Assembly: GCA_026126205.1 (NCBI GenBank)
Contig: JAHCJP010000007.1
Span: forward strand, 1 to 64,000
Source: Maricaulaceae bacterium
GTDB taxonomy: Bacteria; Pseudomonadota; Alphaproteobacteria; Caulobacterales; Maricaulaceae
Direction of reading: 5' to 3'
Length of the DNA stretch: 64,000 bases
Shown piece by piece: positions 27,691 through 37,329 of the stretch; the first letter of the stretch is position 1, and each line of letters starts with the position of its first letter. A program made the translations under genes and the position numbers. The notes under the pieces are model-generated. The model saw nothing but the letters and a program-made list of their open reading frames with translations, ran no database searches and was not told the origin of the DNA.

Positions 27691-28677
27691 TCAGGGGGTC
27701 AGAAGTATTTTCCCGGCGTGGCCGCCGCTTTCCAGCCGCCGGTGCGCTTCTGCGGCTTCATCCAGCGCAAAGACGGAATCGATCACGGGGGCCAGCTTGC
27801 CTCGCGTGATCCACGGCCATGCGGTCCGGCGCACCGCGGCGGCGAGGCGCGCCTTTTCCGCATCCGGCCGCGACCGCAGGGTGGAGCCGGTCAGCGTCAG
27901 CCGCTTCAGCATCACCGGCATGAAATCGGCCTCGGCCTTCGCGCCCTTCAGGAACGCGATCATCACGATGCGCCCGCCCGGCCGGGCGCAGGCGATGTTG
28001 CGGGCGATATAGTCGCCGCCCACCATGTCCAGGATCACGTCGGCGCCGCCTTCGGCCTTCAAGGCCTCGACGAAATCATCCTCGCGGTAATTGATCGCCC
28101 GCGCCGCGCCGAGGCGTTCGCACAGCGCGCATTTCTCCGCCGACCCGGCGGTGGCGATCACCCTGGCGCCATGGGCGGCGGCCATCTGGATGGCGGTTGT
28201 GCCGATTCCGCTCGCCCCGCCATGGACCAGCAGTGTCTCGCCCGGGGTCAGCGCCCCGGCCTCGAACACATTCGCCCAGACGGTGAAAACCGTCTCCGGC
28301 AGTCCCGCCGCGTCGCGCAACGAGACGCCCTCCGGAGCCGGCAGCACCGAACCGGCCGGGGCGAGCGCGAAATCGGCGTAGCCGCCGCCGGGCAGCAGCG
28401 CGCACACCGGATCGCCCGCATGCAGCCCCGCAACGCCTTCGCCCGTCGCGACGATGGTTCCCGAAATCTCCAGCCCCAGCGATTCGGGCGCGCCTGGCGG
28501 TGGGGGGTAGAAACCCATGCGCTGGAAAATATCCGGCCGGTTGACGCCCGCCGCGGCCATCTTGATCAGCACCTGTCCGGGACCCGGCCAGGGGGTTGGA
28601 ATCTCGCGCAGCTCCAGCACCTCCGGCCCGCCGCGGCGGGCGGCGAAAACGGCGCGGCATACGGCGGGCGTGGACAT
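27691..28677 (-). CDS. NAD(P)H:quinone oxidoreductase (zinc-free MDR family)
   Basis: A 328-residue medium-chain reductase of the QOR type. The family signatures AGVNRPDIFQRMGFYPPPPG, LGLEISGTIVATGEGV and the Rossmann loop VHGGASGIGTTAIQMAAAHG are visible; it lacks the structural zinc Cys cluster of alcohol dehydrogenases. Probably reduces quinones or enals with NADPH. The ATG at 28677 has GGAG eight bases upstream. Divergent from the DUF1192 gene. Confidence 0.87.
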   Translation of the reverse strand: MSTPAVCRAVFAARRGGPEVLELREIPTPWPGPGQVLIKMAAAGVNRPDIFQRMGFYPPPPGAPESLGLEISGTIVATGEGVAGLHAGDPVCALLPGGGYADFALAPAGSVLPAPEGVSLRDAAGLPETVFTVWANVFEAGALTPGETLLVHGGASGIGTTAIQMAAAHGARVIATAGSAEKCALCERLGAARAINYREDDFVEALKAEGGADVILDMVGGDYIARNIACARPGGRIVMIAFLKGAKAEADFMPVMLKRLTLTGSTLRSRPDAEKARLAAAVRRTAWPWITRGKLAPVIDSVFALDEAAEAHRRLESGGHAGKILLTP

Positions 28678-28782
28678 GGCGCGGCTCCGCTGCGAAGGGC
28701 GACTCCGGCCCCCGTTTTTGTTATCCTGCATCCGGCGCCGCGGCGCCAGACGTGGCAGGTCAGGAACGGAACGGGGGTGACG

Positions 28783-28986
28783 ATGATCGACGACCAGAAC
28801 GAAGCGCAATCGGTGCTCAACCGGCGGCGCGGCATCGTGCCGGGCGAGGATCTCAGCGGCTATTCCCTGACCGATCTGGAGGAGCGCAAGGCCGTTCTGC
28901 AGGAAGAGATCGCGCGCACCGAGGCGATGGCCGACAACAAGCGCGCCGGGCTCAGCGCCGCCGAATCGCTGTTCCGCACCGGCTGA
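28783..28986 (+). CDS. DUF1192 family small protein
   Basis: A 67-residue acidic protein with the family's LSGYSLTDLEERKAVLQEEIARTEA core, a short amphipathic helix pair, and SAAESLFR near the end. DUF1192 proteins are small and alphaproteobacterial; no function is known to me. GGGGG stands four to nine bases before the ATG. It lies just upstream of rcdA. Confidence 0.75.
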   Translation: MIDDQNEAQSVLNRRRGIVPGEDLSGYSLTDLEERKAVLQEEIARTEAMADNKRAGLSAAESLFRTG

Positions 28987-29063
28987 AACACCCTTCATGG
29001 CCCGGGGCTTGCAGCCACGCCTCCGGCAAGCGACAGTGACCGCCGCAACACCGCGAAGGCGCC

Positions 29064-29594
29064 ATGACCGAGACCCGGACCCTGCCCGATCCCGACGCCG
29101 CGCCTTCGTCCGGCGCCGCGCGCCGCACCGCGGAATTCGCAGGCTCGGAACTGTTCGCCAAACTGTTCGGGGAGGGCATGGACCTCGTCGAGAACGTGGC
29201 CGCCTATCTCGACGGGCCGGGGCGGGACGATTCCCGCAGCCTCGGCCGCGCCGGGGCGCTGGCCTATGCCGCCGAGAGCATGCGCCTGACCACGCGGCTG
29301 ATGCAGGCCGCCTCCTGGCTGCTGGCCCAGCGCGCGGTCGCCGAGGGCGAGATCAGCGCCACCGAGGCCGCCGCCGGCGCCTACCGCCTGCCCGAGGACC
29401 CGGATTCCGAACCGTTATGGCCCGCCGACGGCGAGACCGCGCCGGCGCGTCTGGCCGATCTCGCCGAACGGTCGAAGACCCTATATGCGCGCCTGAAGCG
29501 CATCGACGAGGGTCTGTTCGCCGCCGAAGACGGTGACGCGGCGAACCCGGTCGAAGACCAGCTGAACCGGCTGAAATCCGCCTTCGGCGGCTGA
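29064..29594 (+). CDS. rcdA: RcdA-like regulator of CtrA degradation (DUF1465)
   Basis: A 176-residue helical protein matching DUF1465/RcdA. GSELFAKLFGEGMDLVE, AAYLDGPGRDDSR and ALAYAAESMRLTTRLMQAAS (residues about 28-95) are the conserved three-helix-bundle motifs. In Caulobacter RcdA (about the same size) is a ClpXP adaptor needed for cell-cycle destruction of CtrA. The Asp/Glu-rich, poorly conserved C-terminus is usual. AAGG precedes the ATG. Confidence 0.9.
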   Translation: MTETRTLPDPDAAPSSGAARRTAEFAGSELFAKLFGEGMDLVENVAAYLDGPGRDDSRSLGRAGALAYAAESMRLTTRLMQAASWLLAQRAVAEGEISATEAAAGAYRLPEDPDSEPLWPADGETAPARLADLAERSKTLYARLKRIDEGLFAAEDGDAANPVEDQLNRLKSAFGG

Positions 29595-29672
29595 GGCATA
29601 TCGCCAAAGCCTTGCCAAGGCCGGCGCCCCGTCCTTGAATGACGCGCAAGCGGCCCCTGGACCTTGCGCCCG

Positions 29673-30614
29673 ATGACTGGTGAACACTCGCTGGACGCGG
29701 CGTCCGTCGCCCTTGACCCCGTGCTTCAGGGCGTGCTGGCGCTTGTCGTCGCGGTGATGATGTTTTCGGTCGCCCTGTCGCTGAAGCTGGCGGATTTCCG
29801 TTTCCTGAAAACCCATCCGCGCATGTTCTTCGGCGGCGCGGCGGCGCAGTTGCTTGGCCTGCCGCTGCTGACGCTGGGGCTGATCGCGCTGATCTCGCCG
29901 CCGCCCTCGGTGGCGCTGGGCATGATCGTCGTCGCCTGCTGCCCCGGCGGCAACATGTCGAACGTGTTCACGCATCTGGCGCGCGGCCATATCGCCTATT
30001 CGGTGTCGCTGACGGCGTTTTCCAGTACGCTGGCCGCGGTGCTGATGCCTGTGGCGATCCTGTTCTGGGCCGGGCTTTATGCGCCGACGGCGGAGCTGCT
30101 GGTGCGGCTGGAGCTGGAGGTTCTGCCCTTCCTCGCCCGCACCATGCTGCTTCTGGCGCTGCCGCTGGCGGCGGGGATGGTCGTTCGTGCGCGCTGGCCG
30201 TCGCTGGCCCGCGCCATCCGCCCGGCCTTCACCACCCTGACCCTGATCGGGCTGGCCGCCGTGATCCTGTTCTCCATGGGCGCCAACTGGGGACTGTTTC
30301 TGGCCTTCGGCATGCTCATCCTGCCGCTGGCGATGCTGCATAACGCGGCGGCGCTGGGCCTTGGCGCGGCGGCGGGCCGCGCGCTGCGGCTCGACGCGCC
30401 GGGGCGGCGGGCGCTGACCTTCGAGGTCGGCATCCAGAACGCCGGACTGGGCCTTGTCATCCTCTTGAGCCAGTTCCAGGGCCTGGGCGGCGCGGCGGCG
30501 ATCACCGCCATCTGGGGGGTGTGGCATCTGGTATCGGGCGCGGCGCTGGCCGGGGCGTTCCGGCTGCGCGATCATCAGGAAAACCGGCGTCTTGCGGCGC
30601 AAAGCGGGGAGTGA
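29673..30614 (+). CDS. Bile acid:sodium symporter family transporter
   Basis: A 313-residue membrane protein of the SBF/ASBT fold with about nine to ten hydrophobic helices. VACCPGGNMSNVFTHLARGH (about 89-108) matches the crossover motif with Gly-Gly-Asn, and ALTFEVGIQNAGLGLVILL (about 247-265) matches the second sodium-site motif. Bacterial members carry pantoate, organic acids or other anions as well as bile salts, so the substrate is open. ATG 29673 chosen over an upstream TTG; no strong ribosome binding site. Ends five bases before the amidohydrolase gene, so they probably share a transcript. Confidence 0.82.
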   Translation: MTGEHSLDAASVALDPVLQGVLALVVAVMMFSVALSLKLADFRFLKTHPRMFFGGAAAQLLGLPLLTLGLIALISPPPSVALGMIVVACCPGGNMSNVFTHLARGHIAYSVSLTAFSSTLAAVLMPVAILFWAGLYAPTAELLVRLELEVLPFLARTMLLLALPLAAGMVVRARWPSLARAIRPAFTTLTLIGLAAVILFSMGANWGLFLAFGMLILPLAMLHNAAALGLGAAAGRALRLDAPGRRALTFEVGIQNAGLGLVILLSQFQGLGGAAAITAIWGVWHLVSGAALAGAFRLRDHQENRRLAAQSGE

Positions 30615-30619
30615 ACGGC

Positions 30620-32380
30620 ATGGCCTTCGACGTGAAGATCACCGGCGGCATGGTGCATGACGGCGAGGGCGGCGAGCCGCGCCGCGCCGACATCGGCGTC
30701 AAGGACGGGCGCATCGCCGAGATCGGCGCCTGTTCCGGCGCGGCGGCGCGGGTCATTGACGCCGAAGGCATGATCGTCACCCCCGGATTCATCGATTTGC
30801 ACAGCCATTATGACGGCCAGGCGACCTGGGACGGGCGCATGGAGCCTTCGGTGCGCCACGGCGTCACCACCACCATCATGGGCAATTGCGGCGTCGGCTT
30901 CGCCCCGGTGCGCGCCGCCGACCATGACCGGCTGATCCGGCTGATGGAGGGGGTGGAGGACATTCCCGGCACCGCCCTGCACGAGGGGCTGGCCTGGAAC
31001 TGGGAAAGCTTCCCGGACTATCTGGACGCGCTGGACGCGCAGGCGCGCACCATCGATGTCGCCGCCTATATCGGGCATGACCCCTTGCGCGTCTATGTGA
31101 TGGGCGAGCGCGCCGCGGCGGAGGAAGAGGCGACGGAAGACGACATCGCCGCCATGCGCGCCATCGTGCGCGAGGCGGTCAAGGCCGGCGCCGCCGGCTT
31201 TTCCACCGGGCGCTCGGACCTGCACAAGAGCGCCGACGGCGACTGGACCCCGGCGTCGGAGGCGACGGCGCGCGAGCTGACCGGCATCGCCCGCGCCTTC
31301 GAGGCGCTGAACCACGGCGTTGTGCAGGCGGTGTCGGATTTCGACCTTGAGCGCGAGGGCGACCGGTTCGAGGCCGAATGGGCGGTGCTGGAGGCCTATG
31401 CGAAAGCCGCGGGGCGGCCGTTCTCTGTCTCGCTGATGCAGCGCGATTTCGCGCCGGACCAGTGGAAGCGCATCCTGCAGAAGGCCGAGGCGATGAAGGC
31501 GCAGGGCGTCGACATGCGCGTGCAGACCGCGCCGCGCGGCATCGGCGTGTTCCTGGGCCTGAAATGCAGCTTCCACTTCTTCATGGGCTATCCGGCCTAC
31601 AAGGAGATCGCGCATCTGCCGCATGACGAGCGGGTGCGGATCATGAAGACGCCGGCGTTCAAGGCGAAAATCCTCGCCCAGAAGACCGACCGGCTCTCCG
31701 GCCCCGGCTCGTCCATCCCGCCGCTGGCGGACCTGCTGATGGCGCATATCGACTTCGTGGCCGAACGCATGTTCCGCCTTGGCGACGACCCGGACTATGA
31801 ACAGCCGCCGGAAAACTCGCTGGCCGCGCAGGCGCGGGCGAAGGGCGTTCCGCTGATGGAGATGCTCTATGACACGCTGCTGATGCGCGATGGCGAGGAG
31901 CTGATCTATTTTCCGATCTATAATTACACCGAGGGCGATTACGCCAATGTCCACACGATGATGACGCATCCGCAGGCCCTGCAGGGGCTTGGCGACGGCG
32001 GCGCCCATGTCAACACCATCTGCGACGCCTCCATGCCCAGCTATCTGATGAGCTACTGGACGCGCGACCGCGTGCGCGGCCCGCGCATCGCGCTGCCACG
32101 GGCGGTGAAAATGCTCACCGCCGACATCGCCGATTTCATGGGTTTCGCGGATCGCGGCCGCCTGCGCCCCGGCCTGCGCGCCGACATCAACATCATCGAC
32201 CACGCCGGGCTGAAACTGCTGCCGCCCTATATGACCGCCGATCTGCCGGCGGGCGGGCGCCGCCTGTTGCAGAAGGCGAAGGGCTATCGCGCCACGCTGG
32301 TGGCCGGCGTTCCGGTGGTCGAGAATGACGAGATCACCGAAGCCCGTCCGGGCCGGGTTGTGCGGGCGGGGCGGGCCTGA
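30620..32380 (+). CDS. D-aminoacylase/N-acyl-D-amino-acid deacylase family amidohydrolase
   Basis: A 586-residue amidohydrolase-superfamily enzyme. The HxH metal pair is in [17 protein letters not shown] (H61, H63), followed by [18 protein letters not shown] with the Cys characteristic of D-aminoacylases, and late motifs [19 protein letters not shown] (metal Asp region) and [13 protein letters not shown]. It hydrolyses N-acyl amino acids or related amides. GGGGAG precedes the ATG. The transporter upstream may import the substrate. Confidence 0.85.
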   Translation: MAFDVKITGGMVHDGEGGEPRRADIGVKDGRIAEIGACSGAAARVIDAEGMIVTPGFIDLHSHYDGQATWDGRMEPSVRHGVTTTIMGNCGVGFAPVRAADHDRLIRLMEGVEDIPGTALHEGLAWNWESFPDYLDALDAQARTIDVAAYIGHDPLRVYVMGERAAAEEEATEDDIAAMRAIVREAVKAGAAGFSTGRSDLHKSADGDWTPASEATARELTGIARAFEALNHGVVQAVSDFDLEREGDRFEAEWAVLEAYAKAAGRPFSVSLMQRDFAPDQWKRILQKAEAMKAQGVDMRVQTAPRGIGVFLGLKCSFHFFMGYPAYKEIAHLPHDERVRIMKTPAFKAKILAQKTDRLSGPGSSIPPLADLLMAHIDFVAERMFRLGDDPDYEQPPENSLAAQARAKGVPLMEMLYDTLLMRDGEELIYFPIYNYTEGDYANVHTMMTHPQALQGLGDGGAHVNTICDASMPSYLMSYWTRDRVRGPRIALPRAVKMLTADIADFMGFADRGRLRPGLRADINIIDHAGLKLLPPYMTADLPAGGRRLLQKAKGYRATLVAGVPVVENDEITEARPGRVVRAGRA

Positions 32381-32383
32381 CCC

Positions 32384-33313
32384 TCACCCGCCGTAGAAGC
32401 GCTGGGTGAACGGCGGGAACCAGAACAGCTTGCCGGCGCCGCGGGCGGCGCGGTCGAGCATTTTCGCCCGCCCCGGCAGGCGCAGCAGCCACATCGGCCC
32501 GGCCAGCAGGCCATAGACCGCCGCCTGCCCGAAGCCCACCAGCATCCAGAACGCCAGTTGCGCCAGTTGCGGCGGCTTCGCGGCGGCGCAGGCCTCGCTC
32601 GGCCCCTGGCCATAGGCGAAGGCGCGGCGCAGGGCGTAGGCCAGCGTCAGCCGCGCCGCATCCGGCGCCTCCCACACCCAGGCCTCCGCCGCCCAGGCGA
32701 AGCGGGCGCCGCGAGCGCCCATCTGCGCGAACAGCAAATCGTCCTCGCCGCCGCTTTCGTCGCAGGCGGGATCGAAGGGCGCCTTCGGATCCGGCAGCGC
32801 GGCGCGGCGCAGCAGCGAATTGCCGCAGCCAAAGGGCTTTTCGATCACGCCCGACTGCGCCGGGCCGGTGCGGGCGAAAAAGGCGGAAAAATAATCGCGG
32901 TGCGCCGTCACGGCGTCCGGCAGGCGCGTGCGCACCGGGCCGAACGCCACATCGGCGTCATGGGCGGCGCGCGCCGCCAGCAGCGCGTCCAGCCAGCCAG
33001 GCGGGGCGGTCTCGTCATCATCCAGAAACGCGATCAGGCCGCCGCGCGCCGCGGCCACGCCGGCGTTGCGGGCGCTGGCGACGCCGGGGCGCGGCTGATG
33101 CACGGCGATGACGGGAATCGCCGCCTCGGCCTTCAGGGTCTCGATGGCGGCGGCGGCGGAGCCTTCGGGATCGTTGTCGACGATCACCAGCTCGCGCGCC
33201 CCGCTTTCGGCACGGGTCTGGGCCAGCGCGCTGCGCGCCGCGGCCAGCAGCCTGTCAGGCCGCCGGAAGGTCGGGATGACGATGGAGACTTCGGGATCGC
33301 CCCCGGCGGCCAT
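32384..33313 (-). CDS. Family 2 glycosyltransferase
   Basis: A 309-residue GT-A glycosyltransferase. VSIVIPTFRRPDRL starts the nucleotide-sugar fold, RPGVASARNAGVAAARGGLIAFLDDDE (about 75-101) contains the DxD-type metal site, and a hydrophobic C-terminal segment (about 262-287) may associate with the membrane. Donor and acceptor unknown. It begins six bases after the response regulator stop, so the two may be co-transcribed. Confidence 0.85.
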   Translation of the reverse strand: MAAGGDPEVSIVIPTFRRPDRLLAAARSALAQTRAESGARELVIVDNDPEGSAAAAIETLKAEAAIPVIAVHQPRPGVASARNAGVAAARGGLIAFLDDDETAPPGWLDALLAARAAHDADVAFGPVRTRLPDAVTAHRDYFSAFFARTGPAQSGVIEKPFGCGNSLLRRAALPDPKAPFDPACDESGGEDDLLFAQMGARGARFAWAAEAWVWEAPDAARLTLAYALRRAFAYGQGPSEACAAAKPPQLAQLAFWMLVGFGQAAVYGLLAGPMWLLRLPGRAKMLDRAARGAGKLFWFPPFTQRFYGG

Positions 33314-33318
33314 CGCGC

Positions 33319-33735
33319 TCAGATCGCCTGCACGTTATGGGACATCGCCGTCTGGCGGATGAAGCCGGCGAGATGGATCGGCGCCCCGCCGCCGTCGACG
33401 GTGAAATGTTCGTTCTTGTCCAGCCATTTGACGCCGTCGGGCAGGGCCTCGGCATCGATGCGGGTCGAGCCGGACAGCACCAGAACCGGAATATCGCCGC
33501 TCAGCGCCGTGACCGCGCCGATGGTCTCTTTCGGGTTCAGCGAATCCGGCAGGCGCAGATCCAGCAGCACCAGGTCATAAATCCCGGATTTCAGCCGCCG
33601 CCGCGCCTCTTTCAGCGTACGGGCGACGGTGAAGGCGATGTCGAAATCGCCAGCCTCGCAGACCGCGTTCTGCACCAGCAGCGCATCGGCGAAGTCATCC
33701 TCGACATGCAGGACTTTCAAGCGCTTGCCCGCCAT
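33319..33735 (-). CDS. Single-domain response regulator
   Basis: A 138-residue stand-alone receiver domain. Acidic pocket E12/D13 (HVEDDF), phospho-acceptor in LVLLDLRLPDS (D59), a Ser in VLVLSGS and the Lys of WLDKNE complete the CheY-like site. No output domain, so it acts by protein contact. No histidine kinase is encoded nearby. Confidence 0.85.
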   Translation of the reverse strand: MAGKRLKVLHVEDDFADALLVQNAVCEAGDFDIAFTVARTLKEARRRLKSGIYDLVLLDLRLPDSLNPKETIGAVTALSGDIPVLVLSGSTRIDAEALPDGVKWLDKNEHFTVDGGGAPIHLAGFIRQTAMSHNVQAI

Positions 33736-33803
33736 GTCCCTCTCCCTCGGCCCGCGAATGGAACGCAGTCTAGCGGCGCCGGGGTAAGCGAACCCTTACC
33801 GGG

Positions 33804-34700
33804 CTACAAATCTTCCGGGGCCGGCAGGCCGGCGCGCATCGCCGCGGCCAGCACGGTGTTGCGCAACAGCATGGCGATGGTCATCGGCCCCACCCCGCCG
33901 GGAACCGGGGTGATATGGCCCGCCGCGGCCGCCGCTTCGGCATAGGCGACGTCGCCCACTAGTTTCGTCTTGCCCTCGCCCTTTTCCGGCGCGGGAACCC
34001 GGTTGATGCCGACATCGATGACGCAGGCGCCGGGTTTCACCCAATCGCCCTTCACCATTTCCGGGCGCCCCACGGCGGCGACCAGAATGTCGGCGCGGCG
34101 GCACAGATCCGGCAGATCGCGGGTTTTCGAATGCGCCAGCGTCACCGTGGCGTTCTCCTCCAGAAACAGCAGCGCCGCCGGTTTGCCGACCAGTATGGAG
34201 CGGCCGATCACCACTACATGGGCGCCGGAAAGATCGCCCAGCGCCCGCCGCGCCAGCAGCACGCAGCCCGCCGGCGTGCAGGGGCGCAGGCCCGGCCGGC
34301 CCAGCAGCAGCCGCCCGGCGCTGACCGGGGTCAGGCCGTCGACATCCTTGTCGGGGTCGATGGCGGCGATCACCGCGCCGGAATCGATGTGGGCCGGCAG
34401 GGGCATCTGCACCAGAATCCCGTCCACCGCCTCGTCGGCGTTCAGCGCCCGGACAACCGCGATCACCTCGTCCTGCGTCGCGTCCGCGGGTTTGCGGATC
34501 TCGGTGGAGACGAAGCCCGCCGCCTCGGCCCGGCGGCCCTTGTTGCGCACATAGACCTCGCTGGCCGGGTCGTCGCCGACCAGCACCACGGCCAGCCCCG
34601 GCGCGCGGCCCAGCGATTTCGCCAGCGCCGCCCCCGCCTTTGCGGCGGCGGCGTCGGCCTCCGCCGCCACGGCCTTGCCGTCGATGATTTGCGCGCTCAT
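33804..34700 (-). CDS. folD: Bifunctional methylenetetrahydrofolate dehydrogenase/cyclohydrolase
   Basis: A 298-residue Fol[24 protein letters not shown] contains the catalytic Lys/Tyr region, [15 protein letters not shown] and [16 protein letters not shown] are conserved, and the Rossmann motif [16 protein letters not shown] is followed by [15 protein letters not shown]. Supplies 10-formyl-THF, the donor used by Fmt. ATG 34700 overlaps the TAA of the DUF167 gene by one base. Confidence 0.95.
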   Translation of the reverse strand: MSAQIIDGKAVAAEADAAAAKAGAALAKSLGRAPGLAVVLVGDDPASEVYVRNKGRRAEAAGFVSTEIRKPADATQDEVIAVVRALNADEAVDGILVQMPLPAHIDSGAVIAAIDPDKDVDGLTPVSAGRLLLGRPGLRPCTPAGCVLLARRALGDLSGAHVVVIGRSILVGKPAALLFLEENATVTLAHSKTRDLPDLCRRADILVAAVGRPEMVKGDWVKPGACVIDVGINRVPAPEKGEGKTKLVGDVAYAEAAAAAGHITPVPGGVGPMTIAMLLRNTVLAAAMRAGLPAPEDL

Positions 34701-35020
34701 TACGTCTCTCCCCCGCACAATGCCTTCGCCCGGTCCAGCGATCTGGCCAGCGCCGCGCCGTCCGCCGTAACCCGCACGGTCTTGATCCGCGCCGTTGCGC
34801 CGCGCGCCACGGCGACGGCGGATCTGGGCGCGCCCAGCGCTTTCGCCAGCAGCGCCTCCAGCGCCTTGTTCGCCGCGCCTTTCTCGGGAACCGCGCGCAC
34901 CCGCGCCTTCAGATGCGTCCGCCCGTCCGCCGCGGCCTCCGCCCCGTCGATGCGGTCGGCGGCGGCGCCCGGCGTCAGGCGAACGCGGATATCGAACCCG
35001 TCCTTGCGCTCGGTGATCAC
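34700..35020 (-). CDS. DUF167/YggU family protein
   Basis: A 106-residue protein with a GTG start (35020) that overlaps the yggT stop. Family motifs: [16 protein letters not shown] at the start, [26 protein letters not shown] in the middle and [14 protein letters not shown] late. Function unknown in bacteria; the yggT-yggU pairing is widely conserved. It is hidden inside a longer out-of-context reading frame, so it is easily mis-started. Confidence 0.85.
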   Translation of the reverse strand: MITERKDGFDIRVRLTPGAAADRIDGAEAAADGRTHLKARVRAVPEKGAANKALEALLAKALGAPRSAVAVARGATARIKTVRVTADGAALARSLDRAKALCGGET

Positions 35021-35319
35021 CCCAGCGCCATGTAAAGCTGCGGAATCGCCCAGGCGCGGATGAAGCCGATCAGCAGCAGCAGCACGACCGGCGAGAAATC
35101 CAGGCCGCCCAGCGGCGGCAGGATGCGCCGGATCGGGCGCAGCAGCGGTTCTGTGACCGCGCTGGTCATCCGCCAGATCGCGCCGACCAGCGCGTTGCGC
35201 GGATTGACGACGTTGAAGCTGACCAGCCAGCTCATGATCACCCCGGCGATAATCAGGATGAACAGCAGGAACAGGACCGGGTCGAGGATATAGACGATGA
35301 GGGCCTGGAAGAAATTCAT
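35017..35319 (-). CDS. yggT: YggT family membrane protein
   Basis: A 100-residue protein with two membrane helices (about residues 7-30 and 70-92) around the conserved loop [34 protein letters not shown]. YggT proteins are linked to osmotic shock tolerance and to assembly of membrane-associated factors, without a firm biochemical role. Heads a yggT-DUF167-folD operon joined by overlapping codons. Confidence 0.9.
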   Translation of the reverse strand: MNFFQALIVYILDPVLFLLFILIIAGVIMSWLVSFNVVNPRNALVGAIWRMTSAVTEPLLRPIRRILPPLGGLDFSPVVLLLLIGFIRAWAIPQLYMALG

Positions 35320-35424
35320 GTGCGCGGGGCCTTTCCGGTCGGCTGCGGGCCGGATGAATCGTTCCCGCGCTTCTAGCGCGGGCCGCGCGCCCGCGTCCAG
35401 CGCCGGGGCCGCCTGCCGCCGCGC

Positions 35425-35453
35425 TTGACGTTGCGCGCGCGCGCCCGTATCTC
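35425..35453 (+). promoter_or_regulatory. Promoter of tRNA-Ala
   Basis: TTGACG (35425-35430), a 17-base spacer and TATCTC (35448-35453), ending 15 bases before the mature tRNA. Confidence 0.75.
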
Positions 35454-35468
35454 AACGCGCCTTGGTGC

Positions 35469-35544
<76 letters not shown>

Positions 35545-35553
35545 GGCCCCCGT

Positions 35554-35886
35554 TCAGGTTCCGCGATCGCGCGCCACCAGCGTGAAGGTGGCGGTTTCTC
35601 CCGTCGCGATCTCGCCCTGCCAGCTGTCGCCAAGCCCGAGGTCTTCCAGCAGCGGCTGGCAATTGGTCTCGCCGGTGGCGCGGGCGACGCAGAACACGCC
35701 CTCCTCCGCCGCCCAGCTGCCGATGATGCCGGTATCGGTCGAATAGCCGCCGTCAGCCTCGAAAAACACGGTGAAGCCGCCGCTTTCGGTTTCGACGCGA
35801 AGGGCGTTGTCGATCAGAACCTGCACGCTGTCAGGCGGTTCGGGGGCGGCCTGCAGACTGATCGCCATCATGAAGGCGCTCAACAT
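35554..35886 (-). CDS. Small secreted protein, paralogue A
   Basis: A 110-residue protein with a short signal-like N-terminus ([15 protein letters not shown]) and no recognised domain. It is clearly a paralogue of the gene at 36055-36372: both share an LIDNAL/LVENAL start, GGYST/GSYTT, FCV...TNCQPL (a probable Cys-Cys pair) and LGDSW..G...TLVAR at the end. A beta-rich secreted or periplasmic domain is likely. GGGAGAG precedes ATG 35886. Function unknown. Confidence 0.7.
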   Translation of the reverse strand: MLSAFMMAISLQAAPEPPDSVQVLIDNALRVETESGGFTVFFEADGGYSTDTGIIGSWAAEEGVFCVARATGETNCQPLLEDLGLGDSWQGEIATGETATFTLVARDRGT

Positions 35887-36000
35887 TTTCCCACTCTCCC
35901 TGGGCCGGAGGCGGGACCGGGGCCTCGCCCGCGGCATTTGTCGAATGGCTGATATTAGCGCGAAACGCGAATTTTCTGAAACGAAACCGGCGCAAACGAA

Positions 36001-36031
36001 AGCCCGCGGTGGATACGGTCCACCGCGGGCT
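36001..36031 (-). terminator. Rho-independent terminator of secreted paralogue B
   Basis: A perfect 13-bp stem (AGCCCGCGGTGGA and complement, five-base loop) followed on the minus strand by TTTCGTTT, 24 bases beyond the stop at 36055. Confidence 0.8.
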
Positions 36032-36054
36032 GCGTATTCCGGAAAGCTCTGGCG

Positions 36055-36372
36055 CTATTCGCGCGCCACCAGGGTCAGGGTCACCGGCTCGCCGGCCGCG
36101 TTCTGCCCTTCCCAGCTGTCGCCCAGCGAGGCGCCTTCCATCAGCGGCTGGCAGTTCGTCTGCCCGGCCTGGTTGGTGACGCAGAATTCGCCGTCGTCAT
36201 AGGTCCAGGTCCCGCCTGTTCCCATGCTGGTGGTGTAGCTTCCATCCTCATTGAAGGTGACGACATAGGTGATCTCGCCGGTGTCGACCTGCAGCGCGTT
36301 CTCGACCAGCGCGTCAAGCGCCGGGTTGGCGGCGGTCATCAGCAAAAGCGAAGCGAAGGCGGTGGTCAGCAT
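36055..36372 (-). CDS. Small secreted protein, paralogue B
   Basis: A 105-residue secreted protein with signal peptide MLTTAFASLLLMTAANP. It is similar along its length to the gene at 35554-35886, with the same Cys pair (FCVTNQAGQTNCQPL) and LGDSWEGQ...VTLTLVARE end. GGGAG precedes the ATG. Each paralogue has its own control signals; a terminator separates them. No function assigned. Confidence 0.7.
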   Translation of the reverse strand: MLTTAFASLLLMTAANPALDALVENALQVDTGEITYVVTFNEDGSYTTSMGTGGTWTYDDGEFCVTNQAGQTNCQPLMEGASLGDSWEGQNAAGEPVTLTLVARE

Positions 36373-36529
36373 CCTTGTTCTCCCGATATGCGGCGCAGGC
36401 GTAAACTCGCCTGTATGGTTAACGCGGGCCGGAGACTAGCGCCCGGCGCGACAAGGTTAAAGACCCCGGATCGGGTGGATTCGTGGCCAAAGCAGGGTAA
36501 AATCCGCCTTTTGGACAGGGAGCAGCCAC

Positions 36530-36868
36530 ATGAACCTGATTTTCCGCAGCGCCGCCGCCGCCGGCCTCGCCATCGCGATGCTGGCCGCGCCCGCCGCCGC
36601 CGACGAGCGCCTGTACGGCAGCTGGGTGGAGCGCGACGAACCCACGATGACGCTGGTGATGCGTCCGGACGGCCGCGGCGAGTATCTGACCTCGCCCATG
36701 CGCTGGGAGGCGGAAGACGGCCTGTTGTCCTTCTTCCTCGGCGAGGGCGGCTTCGAGATTCCGCTGGAGCCGATGAATTACGATTTCGAGGGCGGGCTGC
36801 TGAAGGTCTGGCACGAGGAGCTGTATCCCAACCCGACCTTCTGGCGGCGCACCGGCGCGGCCGAGTAA
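36530..36868 (+). CDS. Small secreted hypothetical protein
   Basis: A 112-residue protein with a clear signal peptide (1-25, ending APAAADE). The mature part starts LYGSWVERDEPTMTLVMRPDGRGEY, reminiscent of small lipocalin-like or DUF domains that begin 'l.GsW', and is beta-rich. GGGAG precedes the ATG. Divergent from secreted paralogue B. Function unknown. Confidence 0.65.
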   Translation: MNLIFRSAAAAGLAIAMLAAPAAADERLYGSWVERDEPTMTLVMRPDGRGEYLTSPMRWEAEDGLLSFFLGEGGFEIPLEPMNYDFEGGLLKVWHEELYPNPTFWRRTGAAE

Positions 36869-36905
36869 CGCCGGAAGAGGACTACCCTCCGCCCGGACCG
36901 GACCG

Positions 36906-37301
36906 CTATCCGGACGTCGCGCACACGAAACGGCCCTGCTGGGTGTCCAGCGTCAGCCGCGCCCGCCAGCCGGCCCCGGCGCCGGCGGCGATCTCGGTCA
37001 GCAGCGCGGGCGTCTCCGAAGCCTCGAACGGACCCGCCTGGCTGATCGACGCCGAGCCGCCGTTCTGGACGATCTCGGCCGTCAGCCGGTAATCGCCGGA
37101 CAGGCCGGGACCGGCGTAGGCGCGCAGCATCACGCCGCCACGCGCCGGTTCGGCGTTCAGGGCGCAGGCGGCGGCGCGGCCCTCTCCGGCCAGCGCCATG
37201 TCCGCTATGTCCGCGTCATCCGCGGAGACGCCGTCATGCCCGGCGGCGAACACCGCGAACGGAGCCAGGACGAAAGGGATCAACAGGGTCAGGGTTTTCA
37301 T
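36906..37301 (-). CDS. csgH: CsgH-like curli assembly chaperone/inhibitor
   Basis: A 131-residue periplasmic protein with signal peptide MKTLTLLIPFVLAPFAVFAAG. The domain has Cys near residue 45, MLRAYAGPGLSGDYRLTAEIVQNGGSASISQAGPF and a second Cys near the end (RFVCATSG), matching the alphaproteobacterial CsgH fold that blocks premature amyloid formation by curlin. GGAGG precedes ATG 37301. It follows the curlin gene by 28 bases, which strongly supports the assignment. Confidence 0.8.
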   Translation of the reverse strand: MKTLTLLIPFVLAPFAVFAAGHDGVSADDADIADMALAGEGRAAACALNAEPARGGVMLRAYAGPGLSGDYRLTAEIVQNGGSASISQAGPFEASETPALLTEIAAGAGAGWRARLTLDTQQGRFVCATSG

Positions 37302-37329
37302 GGCGGCCTCCTTCCGGGCCGTGGCGGGG

